Below, piece by piece: positions 43,430 through 52,493 of a DNA stretch of 64,000 bases. Each line of letters starts with the position of its first letter. Position 1 is the first letter of the stretch. The DNA is from Coralloluteibacterium thermophilum (lineage in GTDB: Bacteria; Pseudomonadota; Gammaproteobacteria; Xanthomonadales; Xanthomonadaceae): contig NZ_JBHSGG010000029.1 in NCBI RefSeq assembly GCF_042654365.1, positions 116,513 to 180,512 of the forward strand. The letters run 5' to 3'. The notes below the pieces were generated by a model. It did no database searches. It saw only the letters and a list, made by a program, of their open reading frames with translations, and was not told the origin of the DNA. Position numbers and translations under genes: made by a program.

Positions 43430-44816
43430 GGGGCCGGCGCCGGTGCGCCCTCGCCGCGGCCGCGCCGCCGGCGNNNNNNNNNNNNNNNNNNCGGTCGCGC
43501 CGCCGCCACCGGCCGCGCCGGCGCGCCGCCTCGTCGTCGAAGAACTCGTCCTCGTGCGTGTCGGGCGCCTCGTCGCCCGCATCCGCGGACAGGCCCTGCG
43601 CTTCGCGCCAGAAGGCGACGTCCTCGGCCAGCTCGGGCGCCGCCGCCACGCGCATCTCCAGGAAGTCGAAGGCGGCGCGGAAGCGCGGATGCGACAGCAG
43701 ACGCCCGACGCGCTTGCGCTGGCGCACCACCAGGCGCGCCTGCATCAGCCAGATCTCCTGCATCGGGATGGAGAAGCGGCGCGGCAGCGCGATGCGCTGC
43801 GCCTGGTGCAGGGTCACCCGGTCGGCCGCGCGCTGCTGCGCCACCAGGGCGTCGAGCCCGCCGCGCTGCAGCAGCGCCGCCTCGCGGCAGAACGCCGGCC
43901 ACAGCAGCGCGGCGAAGAGGAAGGCCGGCGTGACCGAGAGCCCCTCGGCGACGCGGCGGTCGGTGGCCGACAGCGCGTGCAGCACCAGCCGGCGCAGGCT
44001 CCCGCTGCGGTTGGCCGCCAGCGCCAGCGCGCTCTCCGGGAACAGCTCCGCGAGCAGGCCGTGCCGTTCCAGTCCGAGGAAGCTCTTCTGCGCGTGCCCG
44101 GCGAGGAAGAGCTTGAGGCACTCGTCGAACAGGCGCGCCGGCGGCGCCTGCGAGAGCAGCGGCGCGAGCGCCGGGATCGGCTCGGCGGCACTGGCGTCGA
44201 TGGTGAAGTCGAGCTTGGCCGCGAGCCGCACCGCGCGCAGCATGCGCACGGGATCCTCGCGGTAGCGCGCGACCGGGTCGCCGATCAGCTTCATGACGCG
44301 GTTCTGCACGTCCTCGAAGCCGCCGACGTAGTCGCGCACCGAGAAATCCTCGATGGCGTAGTACAGCGCGTTCGCGGTGAAGTCGCGGCGCAGCGCGTCC
44401 TCCTCGATGGTGCCGTAGATGTTGTCGCGCACCAGGCGCTCGCCCTCGAGCGCGCGGTCGCCGCTGCCGTCGTCGGAGTTCGCGCGGAAGGTGGCGACCT
44501 CGATGATCTCGCGGCCGAACACCACGTGCGCCAGACGGAAGCGGCGGCCGATGAGGCGGCAGTTGCGGAACAGCTGCTTGATCTCCTCCGGCGTGGCGTC
44601 GGTGGCGACGTCGAAGTCCTTCGGCGCGAGCCCGAGCAGGAGATCGCGCACCGCGCCACCGACCAGGTAGGCGCCGAAGCCGGCCTCGCGCAGGCGGTAG
44701 AGCACGCGCAGCGCGTTGGGGCTGATGTGCTTGCGGGAAACGGTGTGCGCCTCGCGCGGGATCACGCGCAGCGGCGCGGACGACGAGGGGGAATCGGGTC
44801 CTTCGGAATCGGTCAT
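43426..44816 (-). CDS. pcnB: Poly(A) polymerase I, interrupted by 18 unknown bases
   Basis: Adds poly(A) tails that promote RNA decay. The nucleotidyltransferase core has VGGAVRDLLLG (52-62) and Asp67/Asp69 in PKDFDV; RDFTANALYY and the Arg-rich RNA-binding region follow. N bases at 43474-43491 interrupt the C-terminal tail. Upstream of the gap the frame is that of ATG 44816; downstream, only another frame gives the usual basic tail (RRRRGRGEG...) and a stop (43426-43428) overlapping folK GTG. The coordinates assume that stop. The apparent frame change is best read as a gap of wrong length, not a mutation. Confidence 0.88.
43474..43491. other. Run of 18 undetermined bases (assembly or masking gap)
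   Basis: Eighteen N characters interrupt the 3' end of pcnB in a GC-rich, Arg-codon-rich repeat-like stretch that is difficult to sequence. The true length is unknown and, from the pcnB frame, probably not a multiple of three. Confidence 0.98.
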
Positions 44817-44888
44817 CGGCAGCAAGGGAAGAGGGCCGTGGGGGCAGCGGCCGTCCCGACCGCTGCGAAAAAAAGTTCAAAAAAACCG

Positions 44889-44917
44889 TTGTCACGGCCT
44901 TTGACTGTTTCTATACT
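44889..44917 (+). promoter_or_regulatory. Sigma70-type promoter for tRNA-Glu
   Basis: TTGTCA (44889-44894), a 17-base spacer and TATACT (44912-44917) form a near-consensus promoter in a locally AT-rich stretch. The mature tRNA starts 32 bases after the -10 box, leaving a short 5' leader for RNase P. Confidence 0.75.
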
Positions 44918-44948
44918 ATCGGCTTCGCCCGGTACGGCGAAACCCTCT

Positions 44949-45024
44949 GCTCCCTTCGTCTAGTGGTCTAGGACATCGCCCTCTCAAGGCGGGAACACGA
45001 GTTCGAACCTCGTAGGGAGCGCCA
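44949..45024 (+). tRNA. tRNA-Glu, anticodon CTC, CCA encoded
   Basis: A complete cloverleaf of 76 bases. The acceptor stem GCTCCCT pairs with AGGGAGC (45014-45020), followed by discriminator G and an encoded CCA. The anticodon loop is CTCTCAA with anticodon CTC at 44983-44985. The T-arm carries GTTCGAAC. It closely resembles other bacterial tRNA-Glu but decodes GAG with C34, as fits a high-GC genome where a second tRNA-Glu(TTC) would sit elsewhere, often in rRNA operons. Confidence 0.96.
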
Positions 45025-45058
45025 AACATCGCAGCGGGCACGCAACGCCCGCCGCCTC

Positions 45059-45087
45059 CGAAAGGCCCGGCCCGTCCGGGCCTTTCG
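45059..45087 (+). terminator. Hairpin terminator after tRNA-Glu
   Basis: A perfect 12-bp stem (45059-45070 with 45076-45087) with a 5-base loop lies 34 bases after the tRNA. The descending arm ends in CTTTCG, so the T-run is short. It directly precedes the FNR-type box. Confidence 0.7.
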
Positions 45088-45089
45088 CG

Positions 45090-45131
45090 TTGATGCGGAT
45101 CAAGGCGGCGGCGCGCCGCACGCTCTAGAAT
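45090..45131 (+). promoter_or_regulatory. FNR/Anr-type box and -10 element upstream of fdxA
   Basis: TTGATGCGGATCAA (45090-45103) matches the FNR half-sites TTGAT-N4-ATCAA without mismatch. TAGAAT (45126-45131) is a good -10. With a start about 7 bases after it, the box is centred near -41.5, the class II activator position; no -35 hexamer is visible, as expected for an activator-dependent promoter. It suggests anaerobic or low-oxygen induction of fdxA. Confidence 0.7.
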
Positions 45132-45157
45132 CCGCAGGTCACTGCCCGAGAGGTCCC

Positions 45158-45481
45158 ATGCCGTTCGTCGTCACCGAAAACTGCATCAAGTGCAAGTACA
45201 CCGACTGCGTCGAGGTCTGCCCGGTCGACTGCTTCCACGAGGGCCCGAACTTCCTGGTGATCGACCCGGACGAGTGCATCGACTGCACCCTGTGCGAGCC
45301 GGAGTGCCCCGCCAACGCGATCTTCCCCGAGGACGACGTGCCCGCAGGACAGGAGGCCTTCGTCGCGCTCAACGCGGAGCTCGCCGCGGCCTGGCCGGTC
45401 ATCACCACGCGCAAGGAGCCGCTGCCCGACGCCGCGGACTGGGACGGCAAGCCCGGCAAGCTCGCGCACCTCGAACGCTGA
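45158..45481 (+). CDS. fdxA: Ferredoxin FdxA, 7Fe-8S type (107 aa)
   Basis: A small soluble electron carrier with a 3Fe-4S and a 4Fe-4S cluster. The N-terminal cluster region is CIKCKYTDCVEVCPVDCF, the second CIDCTLCEPECP. The C-terminal extension (about residues 60-107) is typical of FdxA. GAGAGG lies a few bases before ATG 45158. It is monocistronic, bounded by the tRNA terminator and a strong terminator, and preceded by an FNR-type box. Confidence 0.95.
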   Translation: MPFVVTENCIKCKYTDCVEVCPVDCFHEGPNFLVIDPDECIDCTLCEPECPANAIFPEDDVPAGQEAFVALNAELAAAWPVITTRKEPLPDAADWDGKPGKLAHLER

Positions 45482-45502
45482 CGCGTCCGCGCCGCGCCAC
45501 GA

Positions 45503-45531
45503 AAAAAGGCGGCCCCGGGGGCCGCCTTTTT
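45503..45531. terminator. Bidirectional rho-independent terminator between fdxA and the bamC-like gene
   Basis: A 12-bp stem AAAAAGGCGGCC/GGCCGCCTTTTT with a 5-base loop. A-run and T-run on opposite sides make it functional for both convergent genes. Confidence 0.9.
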
Positions 45532-45554
45532 CAATGCCCGCGATGGGCGGGACG

Positions 45555-46058
45555 TCAGCCCATGCGCTCGCGCAGCTGGACGACCAGGTCCGCGGCCGGG
45601 CCCTCGCCGAGCGCGCGGCCGTCGGCGCCGAGCGCGGAGACGATCACCGAGTCGCCCTGCGCCTGCGTGCGCAGCAGGAAGCTCTGGTCCTGGTAGCGGA
45701 CCTCGTAGGTGCCGAGCAGCTGCGCGCGGTTGAGGATGGAGACGCCCTCGATGGCGTCGAGTTCAGCACCCATCCGGGCCCAGACCTCCTGCACGGTGCC
45801 GGCGACGGTGAACGAGACGCCGGCCGCGGCGGTGCGCGGCGTGGTCGATGCGGTCGCCGCACCGGCCGTGCCCGGGATGGTCATCGCGGGATCGGCGCGC
45901 GGCATGTCCAAGCCCGGCGGCAGCTCGAGCGGATTGCTCGCCATCGCACGCTGGTAGGCGGCGTCGTCGCGGCGGAACCAGCCACAGCCCGACGTCACCA
46001 GGAGAGCGCCGACGAGGCCGGCGAGCAGCAGGCGCGAACGGGTGGAGGGGGTCGACAT
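45555..46058 (-). CDS. bamC: Short BamC/NlpB-like outer-membrane lipoprotein (167 aa)
   Basis: A lipoprotein (signal 1-24, lipobox TSGC, Cys25) followed by YQRAMASNPLELPPGLDMP, the hallmark N-terminal linker of BamC, a part of the beta-barrel assembly machine. After a Thr/Ala linker there is one helix-grip-like domain (about residues 85-165: VQEVWARMGAELDAIEGV..., AQGDSVIVSALG). E. coli BamC is about twice as long with two such domains. ATG 46058 begins the signal; the open frame upstream is not protein-like. It lies 53 bases after dapA, the standard dapA-bamC pair, which supports the name despite its length. Confidence 0.8.
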   Translation of the reverse strand: MSTPSTRSRLLLAGLVGALLVTSGCGWFRRDDAAYQRAMASNPLELPPGLDMPRADPAMTIPGTAGAATASTTPRTAAAGVSFTVAGTVQEVWARMGAELDAIEGVSILNRAQLLGTYEVRYQDQSFLLRTQAQGDSVIVSALGADGRALGEGPAADLVVQLRERMG

Positions 46059-46111
46059 GCGTTGGTTCTCCGGAAGACGTCTGATGATGATTAAGGATCG
46101 GGATTTGAGGA

Positions 46112-47014
46112 TCAGGCCGCGGCCGCGGCCGGATCGGCCTCGAGCCTGCGCACCAGGCCGCACATCGCCTCGGCCTCGGCGGCATGCGCGGAGGACAGCG
46201 GCGTGAGCGGCAGGCGCAGGCCGTGACCGCAACCGAGGCGGGCCAGCAGGGCCTTGACCGGGATCGGGTTCGGCTCGACGCCGAGGAAACGGTACAGCGG
46301 CGCGAGGGCGGCATCCAGAGCGCGGGCTGAATCGGCCTCGCCGGCGGCGGCCCGGTCGGCGAGCAGGCGGAAGCTCGCCGGGACCACGTTGCTCGCCACG
46401 GAGATCACCCCGTCGGCGCCCGCGAGCATCGCGCGACAGAAGGTCGGGTCGTCGCCGCTCAGCACGCTGAAGCCCTCGCCGCGCAGCGCCAGCAGCGCCT
46501 GCATGCGCTCCGGCTCGGCCCGCGCCTCCTTGATGCCCACGATGCGCGGATGCGTCGCCAGCGCCGCGACCGTCTCCGGCAGCAGGTCGCCGCCGGTGCG
46601 CGGCGGCACGTTGTACAGCACCACGGGCAGGCCGCCCTCCTCCGCCACCGCGCGGTAGTGGGCGAGCAGACCTTCCTGGGTCGGACGCACGTAGGGCGGC
46701 GTGACCACCAGCGCCATGTCCGCGCCCGCCTCGGCGGCGCGCCGGGTGAGGGCGACGGTCTTGCGCGTGCCCGACTGGCCGGTGCCGGCCAGCACGGGAA
46801 TGCGGCCGGCGACCACGTCCGCCGCGCTCTCGATCAGCCCGAGGTACTCGGCGTCGTCGAGGGTGGCCGCCTCGCCGGTCGAGCCGGCGACGACGATGCC
46901 CTGGGTGCCGTGGGCGACCTGCGCCTCCACGAGGGCGCGCCAGGCGCGGACGTCGACGTCGCCCGCGGCGTCGAAGGGCGTCGCGAGAGCGGTGATGCTG
47001 CCGGAGAGTCGCAA
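46112..47014 (-). CDS. dapA: 4-hydroxy-tetrahydrodipicolinate synthase (300 aa)
   Basis: First enzyme of the lysine/diaminopimelate branch. A TIM barrel with VVAGSTGEAATLD (GSTGE instead of the common GTTGE), LYNVPPRTGGDL with the catalytic Tyr, and the Schiff-base Lys in VGIKEARAE. TTG 47014 is the start: no ATG or GTG gives the expected N-terminus, and AGGAT lies about 9 bases upstream. It is divergent from gcvR across 214 bases and followed by the bamC-like gene. Confidence 0.94.
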   Translation of the reverse strand: MRLSGSITALATPFDAAGDVDVRAWRALVEAQVAHGTQGIVVAGSTGEAATLDDAEYLGLIESAADVVAGRIPVLAGTGQSGTRKTVALTRRAAEAGADMALVVTPPYVRPTQEGLLAHYRAVAEEGGLPVVLYNVPPRTGGDLLPETVAALATHPRIVGIKEARAEPERMQALLALRGEGFSVLSGDDPTFCRAMLAGADGVISVASNVVPASFRLLADRAAAGEADSARALDAALAPLYRFLGVEPNPIPVKALLARLGCGHGLRLPLTPLSSAHAAEAEAMCGLVRRLEADPAAAAA

Positions 47015-47228
47015 ACCGAAGGATCCTGGGTCGGGCCGGCGGCGCGGCGCCGGAGGGGCCGGCGTGCGTGCGCCGGGAAGGCGTTGAAGTGCGGCGGCGA
47101 TGTTACTTGCGGCCGGAAACGGGCGGCAAGTATGCTGACCGCCAGCCGCAGCACCGCTGCACGCGCGTTCCAGAGCCGCTCCGTCGGCACCCGACGCATC
47201 ACCCGACGCCGTATCCCGGGACCCCGCC

Positions 47229-47789
47229 TTGAGCGACCAGACGCCCCGCCCCGCTCCACAAGAAAACCACCTCCTCATCAGTGCCTACGCGACGCATCCG
47301 CATTCGCCGCTCCTGTCGGTGACGCGGCGCATCGCCGACAGCGGCTGCAACCTCGCCGACGCGCGCCTGGCGACGGTCGGGCGCGACGTGTCCGTCGCCG
47401 CGCTCGCGGTCGGCTCGTGGGACGCCGTCGCCAAGCTCGAGGCCATGCTCGCCCGCCTGGAGCGCGAGGAGGACTTCAAGCTCGCCTGGTACCGCACCGG
47501 TCCCAAGGAGCCGCAGTCCAACCTGCTGCCCTACATCGTCGAGGTGGTGGCCGCGGACAAGCCCGGCATCCTGTTCCAGCTCGCGGACTTCTTCGACCGC
47601 CAGGGCATCACCATCGAGAACCTGCAGTCCTCGCGCTACCGCGCGATGCAGACCGGCGCGGACATGTTCTCGGCGCAGGTGACCATCGGCATCCCGTCGA
47701 ACATGCACATCGCCGCGCTGCGCGACGATTTCCTCGAGTTCTGCGACCATCTGAACCTCGACGCCATCATGGACCCGATGAAGTTCTGA
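47229..47789 (+). CDS. gcvR: Glycine cleavage system transcriptional repressor-like protein GcvR, two ACT domains (186 aa)
   Basis: Two ACT domains (about 15-85 and 102-180), with VVAADKPGILFQLADFFDRQ opening the second. In E. coli GcvR binds glycine and antagonises the activator GcvA; it binds no DNA itself. The start is TTG 47229. TTGCGG (47107-47112) and TATGCT (47131-47136), 18 bases apart, form a weak promoter candidate upstream. The bcp gene follows after 3 bases. Position next to dapA and bcp is the usual one. Confidence 0.9.
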   Translation: MSDQTPRPAPQENHLLISAYATHPHSPLLSVTRRIADSGCNLADARLATVGRDVSVAALAVGSWDAVAKLEAMLARLEREEDFKLAWYRTGPKEPQSNLLPYIVEVVAADKPGILFQLADFFDRQGITIENLQSSRYRAMQTGADMFSAQVTIGIPSNMHIAALRDDFLEFCDHLNLDAIMDPMKF

Positions 47790-47792
47790 CGG

Positions 47793-48257
47793 ATGGACAC
47801 AGGCGACATCGTTCCCGCAGACCTCGGCACCACGCTCGGCGACGGCCGCGCCGCGACGCTCGGCGACTGGCGCGGCCGCTGGCTGGTGCTCTACTTCTAT
47901 CCGAAGGACGCCACGCCCGGCTGCACGACCGAGAGCGTGGACTTCAACGCCCTGCTCGACGCCTTCCGCGAGCGCGGCGCCGCGATCCTCGGCGCGTCGC
48001 GCGACTCGGTCGCCTCCCACGCGCGCTTCGCGGAGAAGCAGGGCCTGCGCTTCGACCTCGCCAGCGATCCCGACGAGACGCTCTGCCGCGCCTTCGACGT
48101 GATCCGCGAGAAGAACATGTACGGCCGCAAGGTGCTCGGCATCGAGCGCAGCACCTTCCTGATCGACCCGGAGGGCCGCATCGCGCGGTCCTGGCGCAAG
48201 GTCAAGGTGGCCGGCCACGCGCAGGCGGTGCTCGCCGCCCTCGACGAGGCGCGGTGA
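47793..48257 (+). CDS. bcp: Peroxiredoxin Bcp/PrxQ (154 aa)
   Basis: A thiol peroxidase. The peroxidatic Cys44 sits in TPGCTTES. The resolving Cys normally five residues later (as in E. coli Cys50) is Val49 here; Cys98 (DETLCRAF) aligns with the third Cys of E. coli Bcp and might substitute, otherwise this is a 1-Cys type. The rest (VLYFYPKDATPGC, GRKVLGIERSTFLID) is typical. Follows gcvR by 3 bases, so co-transcribed. Confidence 0.93.
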   Translation: MDTGDIVPADLGTTLGDGRAATLGDWRGRWLVLYFYPKDATPGCTTESVDFNALLDAFRERGAAILGASRDSVASHARFAEKQGLRFDLASDPDETLCRAFDVIREKNMYGRKVLGIERSTFLIDPEGRIARSWRKVKVAGHAQAVLAALDEAR

Positions 48258-48387
48258 CGCCGCGCCGCGCACCCTTCCCTCACGCGGCCGCCATGGCCGC
48301 GCGCCTTCTCTCTTCCGATGCCGATACGCGTGCCGCCCGCCCCGGGCGGCGCGCCGTACCGGCTTGCCCGCCGTCGCGAGGATGCCG

Positions 48388-49788
48388 ATGACCCGCAGCA
48401 AGCGTATCTACGTGCTCGACACCAACGTGCTGATGCACGACCCGACCGCGCTGTTCCGCTTCGAGGAGCACGACGTGTTCCTGCCGATGACCGTGCTCGA
48501 GGAACTCGACGCGGCCAAGAAGGGAACGTCCGAGGTCTCGCGCAACGCGCGCCAGGTCAGCCGCTTCATCAACGAGCTGATCGAGGCGCACGGCGACGCC
48601 TCGATCGAGGCCGGCGTGCCGCTGGCGCGTCCGGGCGGGATCGTGCTGCGCAGCACCGCCGCCGCGGCCGGGCGGCTGCACTTCCAGATCCGCGCGGTGG
48701 ATCCCGAGCGCGCCTTCGGCAGCGTGGTGCCGGACAACCGCATCCTGGCCTCGGTGCTCGCCCTGATCGAGGACCGGCCGGACGAGGACGTGGTGCTGGT
48801 GTCCAAGGACATCAACATGCGCATCAAGGCCTCGATCGCCGGGATCGACGCCGAGGACTACGAGAACGACCGCGCGCTCGACGACCTGAGCCTGCTCTAC
48901 ACCGGCGCCGACGCGCTGCCGGACGACTTCTGGCAGCGCCACGGCGATGCCCTGCGCTCCTGGACCGAGAAGGGACGCACCTACTACGAGGTGCGCCGCG
49001 GCGAGGACGAGGACTGGTACCCCTCGCAGTTCCTCTACCTGCCGGGCGACGACGCCACGGAGCTCCGCGTCGCCGAGGTGGACGGCGACCGCGCCGTGCT
49101 GCAGATCGTCGACGACTTCCGCAACACCCAGCACGCGGTGTGGGGCGTGCTGGCGCGCAACCGCGAACAGAACTTCGCGCTCAACGCGCTGATGGACCCG
49201 GGGATCGACTTCGTGACCCTGCTGGGCACGGCGGGCACCGGCAAGACCCTGCTGGCGCTCGCCGCGGGACTGGCGCAGACGCTCGACGCCCAGCGCTACC
49301 GCGAGATCATCATGACCCGCGCGACGGTCAGCGTCGGCGAGGACATCGGCTTCCTCCCCGGCACCGAGGAGGAGAAGATGACGCCCTGGATGGGCGCGCT
49401 CACCGACAACCTGGAAGTGCTCACCCACAACCAGGAGGGCGGCACCTGGGGACGCCAGGCGACCAACGACCTGCTCGCCAGCCGGATCAAGATCCGCGCG
49501 ATGAACTTCATGCGCGGCCGCACCTTCCTCAACCGCTACCTCATCATCGACGAGGCGCAGAACCTGACCTCGAAGCAGATGAAGACCCTGATCACCCGCG
49601 CCGGCCCGGGCACCAAGATCGTCTGCCTGGGCAACCTGGAGCAGATCGACACGCCCTACCTCACCGAGACCACCTCGGGCCTGACCTACGTGGTCGACCG
49701 CTTCAAGCACTGGCCGCACAGCGCGCACATCACCCTGCGCCGGGGCGAGCGCTCCCGCCTGGCGGACTTCGCCTCCGAAATGCTCTAG
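48388..49788 (+). CDS. PhoH family protein with N-terminal PIN domain (466 aa)
   Basis: A PIN-PhoH (PhoH2-type) protein: a predicted RNase joined to an ATPase/helicase-like domain. The PIN domain (about 1-140) starts RIYVLDTNVLMHDP with its metal-binding Asp and continues with VVPDNRILA and VVLVSKDINMR. The PhoH domain has Walker A GTAGTGKT (about residue 280) and Walker B YLIIDEAQNL (about 385). ATG 48388 is chosen because GAGG lies six bases upstream; ATG 48382 and TTG 48364 are alternatives. Followed by a small membrane protein gene. Confidence 0.92.
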   Translation: MTRSKRIYVLDTNVLMHDPTALFRFEEHDVFLPMTVLEELDAAKKGTSEVSRNARQVSRFINELIEAHGDASIEAGVPLARPGGIVLRSTAAAAGRLHFQIRAVDPERAFGSVVPDNRILASVLALIEDRPDEDVVLVSKDINMRIKASIAGIDAEDYENDRALDDLSLLYTGADALPDDFWQRHGDALRSWTEKGRTYYEVRRGEDEDWYPSQFLYLPGDDATELRVAEVDGDRAVLQIVDDFRNTQHAVWGVLARNREQNFALNALMDPGIDFVTLLGTAGTGKTLLALAAGLAQTLDAQRYREIIMTRATVSVGEDIGFLPGTEEEKMTPWMGALTDNLEVLTHNQEGGTWGRQATNDLLASRIKIRAMNFMRGRTFLNRYLIIDEAQNLTSKQMKTLITRAGPGTKIVCLGNLEQIDTPYLTETTSGLTYVVDRFKHWPHSAHITLRRGERSRLADFASEML

Positions 49789-49790
49789 CC

Positions 49791-50096
49791 GTGGAGCCGC
49801 TGCACTACGCGTTCGCCGCGCTGCTGCTCGCCCTGGTGCTGGGGCCGCTGGGGGTGCTGGCGGCGCTGGCCCGCAGCGGCTGGCGTGCGGGCGGCCGCGT
49901 CGAGCGCATCGGCGCGGTGGCGCTGCACGGGCGACGGCGCCGGCCGCTGGGCGTCGGCCGCCGCACCGGCCGCGACGGCGCGCCGATGGTGACCCTGGAG
50001 CCGCAGGGCGCGCCCGCGCTGGCGCTCGACCGGAGCCAGGCGCTCGCCCTCGCCATCCTGCTGCGCGAAGCGGCCGATCCGCCGAAGGCGTCGTGA
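49791..50096 (+). CDS. Small membrane protein of unknown function (101 aa)
   Basis: Not recognised. GTG 49791 starts 2 bases after the phoH-family stop. A single hydrophobic helix spans about residues 6-28 (FAALLLALVLGPLGVLAALA), followed by a basic, probably cytoplasmic tail (HGRRRRPLGVGRR). The end overlaps the YoaK-family start as GTGA, the coupling used by true genes in this window, which is the main evidence that it is real. Protein-like composition in the tail is only moderate. Confidence 0.6.
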   Translation: MEPLHYAFAALLLALVLGPLGVLAALARSGWRAGGRVERIGAVALHGRRRRPLGVGRRTGRDGAPMVTLEPQGAPALALDRSQALALAILLREAADPPKAS

Positions 50097-50769
50097 TCTC
50101 GCGGCTGCCGACCTGGGTGTGGATCGGCGCCGGCACCCTCGCCCTGGTGGCGGGCATGGTCAACGTGGTGGGTCTCATCGGCTTCGAGCACCAGGGCCTG
50201 TCGCACCTCTCCGGCACCACCAGCCAGCTCGGCGAGGCGCTCGCGCAGGGCAGCGGACGCGCCGCGCTGCAACTGCTGCTGGTGCTGGCGGCCTTCGTCG
50301 CCGGCGCCCTGCTCAGCGGCCTGCTGATCGGCGGCGCGGCCCTGCAACTGGGCCGGCCCTACGGTGCCGCCCTGTCGATCGAGGCCGGCCTGCTGGCCCT
50401 GGCGGTACCGCTGTTCGAGCATCACCACATGGGCGGCGCGCTGGTCGCGGCCATGGCCTGCGGCCTGCAGAACGCACTCACCACCACCTACAGCGGCGCG
50501 CTGATCCGCACCACGCACGTCACCGGCATGTTCACCGACCTGGGCATGTTCCTCGGCAACCGCCTGCGCGGATTGCCGGTGGACGGGCGCCGCATCGCGC
50601 TGTGCCTGCTGGTGGCGACGGGCTTCCTCTGCGGCGGCGTGCTGGGCGCCCTGCTCTTCCCGCACCTGGGCTATCGCACGCTGTGGCTGCCGGCGCTGCT
50701 CACCGGCAGCGCCGGCGTGGCCTACGTCGTCTACGATCTGCGCCGCCGTACGACCACGAACACGAAACG

Positions 50770-50773
<4 letters not shown>
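50093..50773 (+). CDS. YoaK family (DUF1275) membrane protein (226 aa)
   Basis: A six-helix membrane protein of the DUF1275/YoaK family, function unknown. Family hallmarks are GMVNVVGLIGF near residues 21-31, SGTTSQLGEAL, and TYSGALIRTTHVTGMFTDLG near 138-157. GTG 50093 is coupled to the preceding small gene (GTGA), and the stop overlaps thiD as ATGA, so it lies in a phoH-small gene-yoaK-thiD chain. Confidence 0.9.
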
Positions 50774-51579
<806 letters not shown>

Positions 51580-51672
51580 GCCCGGTTCACGGCGGCGAAG
51601 GCAGCCTCGGCTATGCTTCGCCGGACCAGGACACGGCGTACGGACGCGCCACCCACACCGACAGGAGGCAGC

Positions 51673-52419
51673 ATGCGCAGCGGCAACCCCACCCTCAACG
51701 AGAACACCTTCCTCGACATCGGCACCGGCGCCGTCGTCGGGCGCGACGGTGCGATGACCATCAACGGCACCGTCAACCGCACCGCGCTGCTGCTCATCGT
51801 GACCCTGGTGGCGGCGATGTTCACCTGGAGCCGCTTCTTCGCCTCGGGCGACCCGGCGAGCGTGATGCCCTTCGTGTGGGGCGGCGCCATCGGCGGCCTG
51901 GTGGTCGCGCTGGTCACCGTCTTCAAGAAGACCGCAGCCCCGTTCACCGGCCCGCTGTACGCGGTGCTGCAGGGCCTGTTCATCGGCGGCATCTCGGCCA
52001 TGTTCGAGGCGCGCTTCCCGGGCCTGGTGATCCAGGCGGTCGGGCTCACCTTCGGCGTCCTCGCCGCGATGCTCGTCGCCTACCGCACCGGGCTGATCCG
52101 CGCGACGGCGAAGTTCCGCATGGGCGTGGTCGCCGCGACCGGCGGCATCTTCGTGCTGTACCTGGTCAACATGGTGATGCACTTCTTCGGCACCGGCATC
52201 CCCTTCATCCACGAGAGCGGCATGCTCGGCATCGGCTTCAGCCTGTTCGTCGTCACCATCGCGGCGCTGAACCTGGTGCTGGACTTCGACGCCATCGAGA
52301 GCGGCGTCGCCGCCGGCGCGCCCAAGTACATGGAGTGGTACGGCGCGTTCAGCCTGCTCGTCACCCTGGTGTGGCTCTACCTCGAGATCCTGCGCCTGCT
52401 GGCCAAGACCCGCGACTGA
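51673..52419 (+). CDS. Bax inhibitor-1/YccA family membrane protein (248 aa)
   Basis: A seven-helix membrane protein of the BI-1 superfamily, in the bacterial branch that begins MRSGNPTLNENTF. Relatives (for example YetJ) are pH-sensitive calcium-leak channels; this one is uncharacterised. A perfect AGGAGG five bases before ATG 51673 fixes the start and rules out the upstream ATG at 51613. A GC hairpin follows the gene. Confidence 0.92.
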   Translation: MRSGNPTLNENTFLDIGTGAVVGRDGAMTINGTVNRTALLLIVTLVAAMFTWSRFFASGDPASVMPFVWGGAIGGLVVALVTVFKKTAAPFTGPLYAVLQGLFIGGISAMFEARFPGLVIQAVGLTFGVLAAMLVAYRTGLIRATAKFRMGVVAATGGIFVLYLVNMVMHFFGTGIPFIHESGMLGIGFSLFVVTIAALNLVLDFDAIESGVAAGAPKYMEWYGAFSLLVTLVWLYLEILRLLAKTRD

Positions 52420-52446
52420 GGCGGGCCGCCGCAGCAGCGTGTCGTC

Positions 52447-52470
52447 GACCGGGGCCTTCGCGCCCCGGTC
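52447..52470 (+). terminator. Hairpin after the Bax-inhibitor-family gene
   Basis: A 9-bp perfect stem GACCGGGGC/GCCCCGGTC with a 6-base loop containing TTCG, 28 bases after the stop, followed by CTCGTTCC. Plausible terminator with a weak T-tract. Confidence 0.55.
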
Positions 52471-52493
52471 CTCGTTCCGGAGAAGGAAAACCC

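Noticed and set aside
43426..44816. pcnB as a frameshifted pseudogene
   Set aside because: The frame change falls exactly at the run of unknown bases; both flanks look intact, so a wrong gap length explains it.
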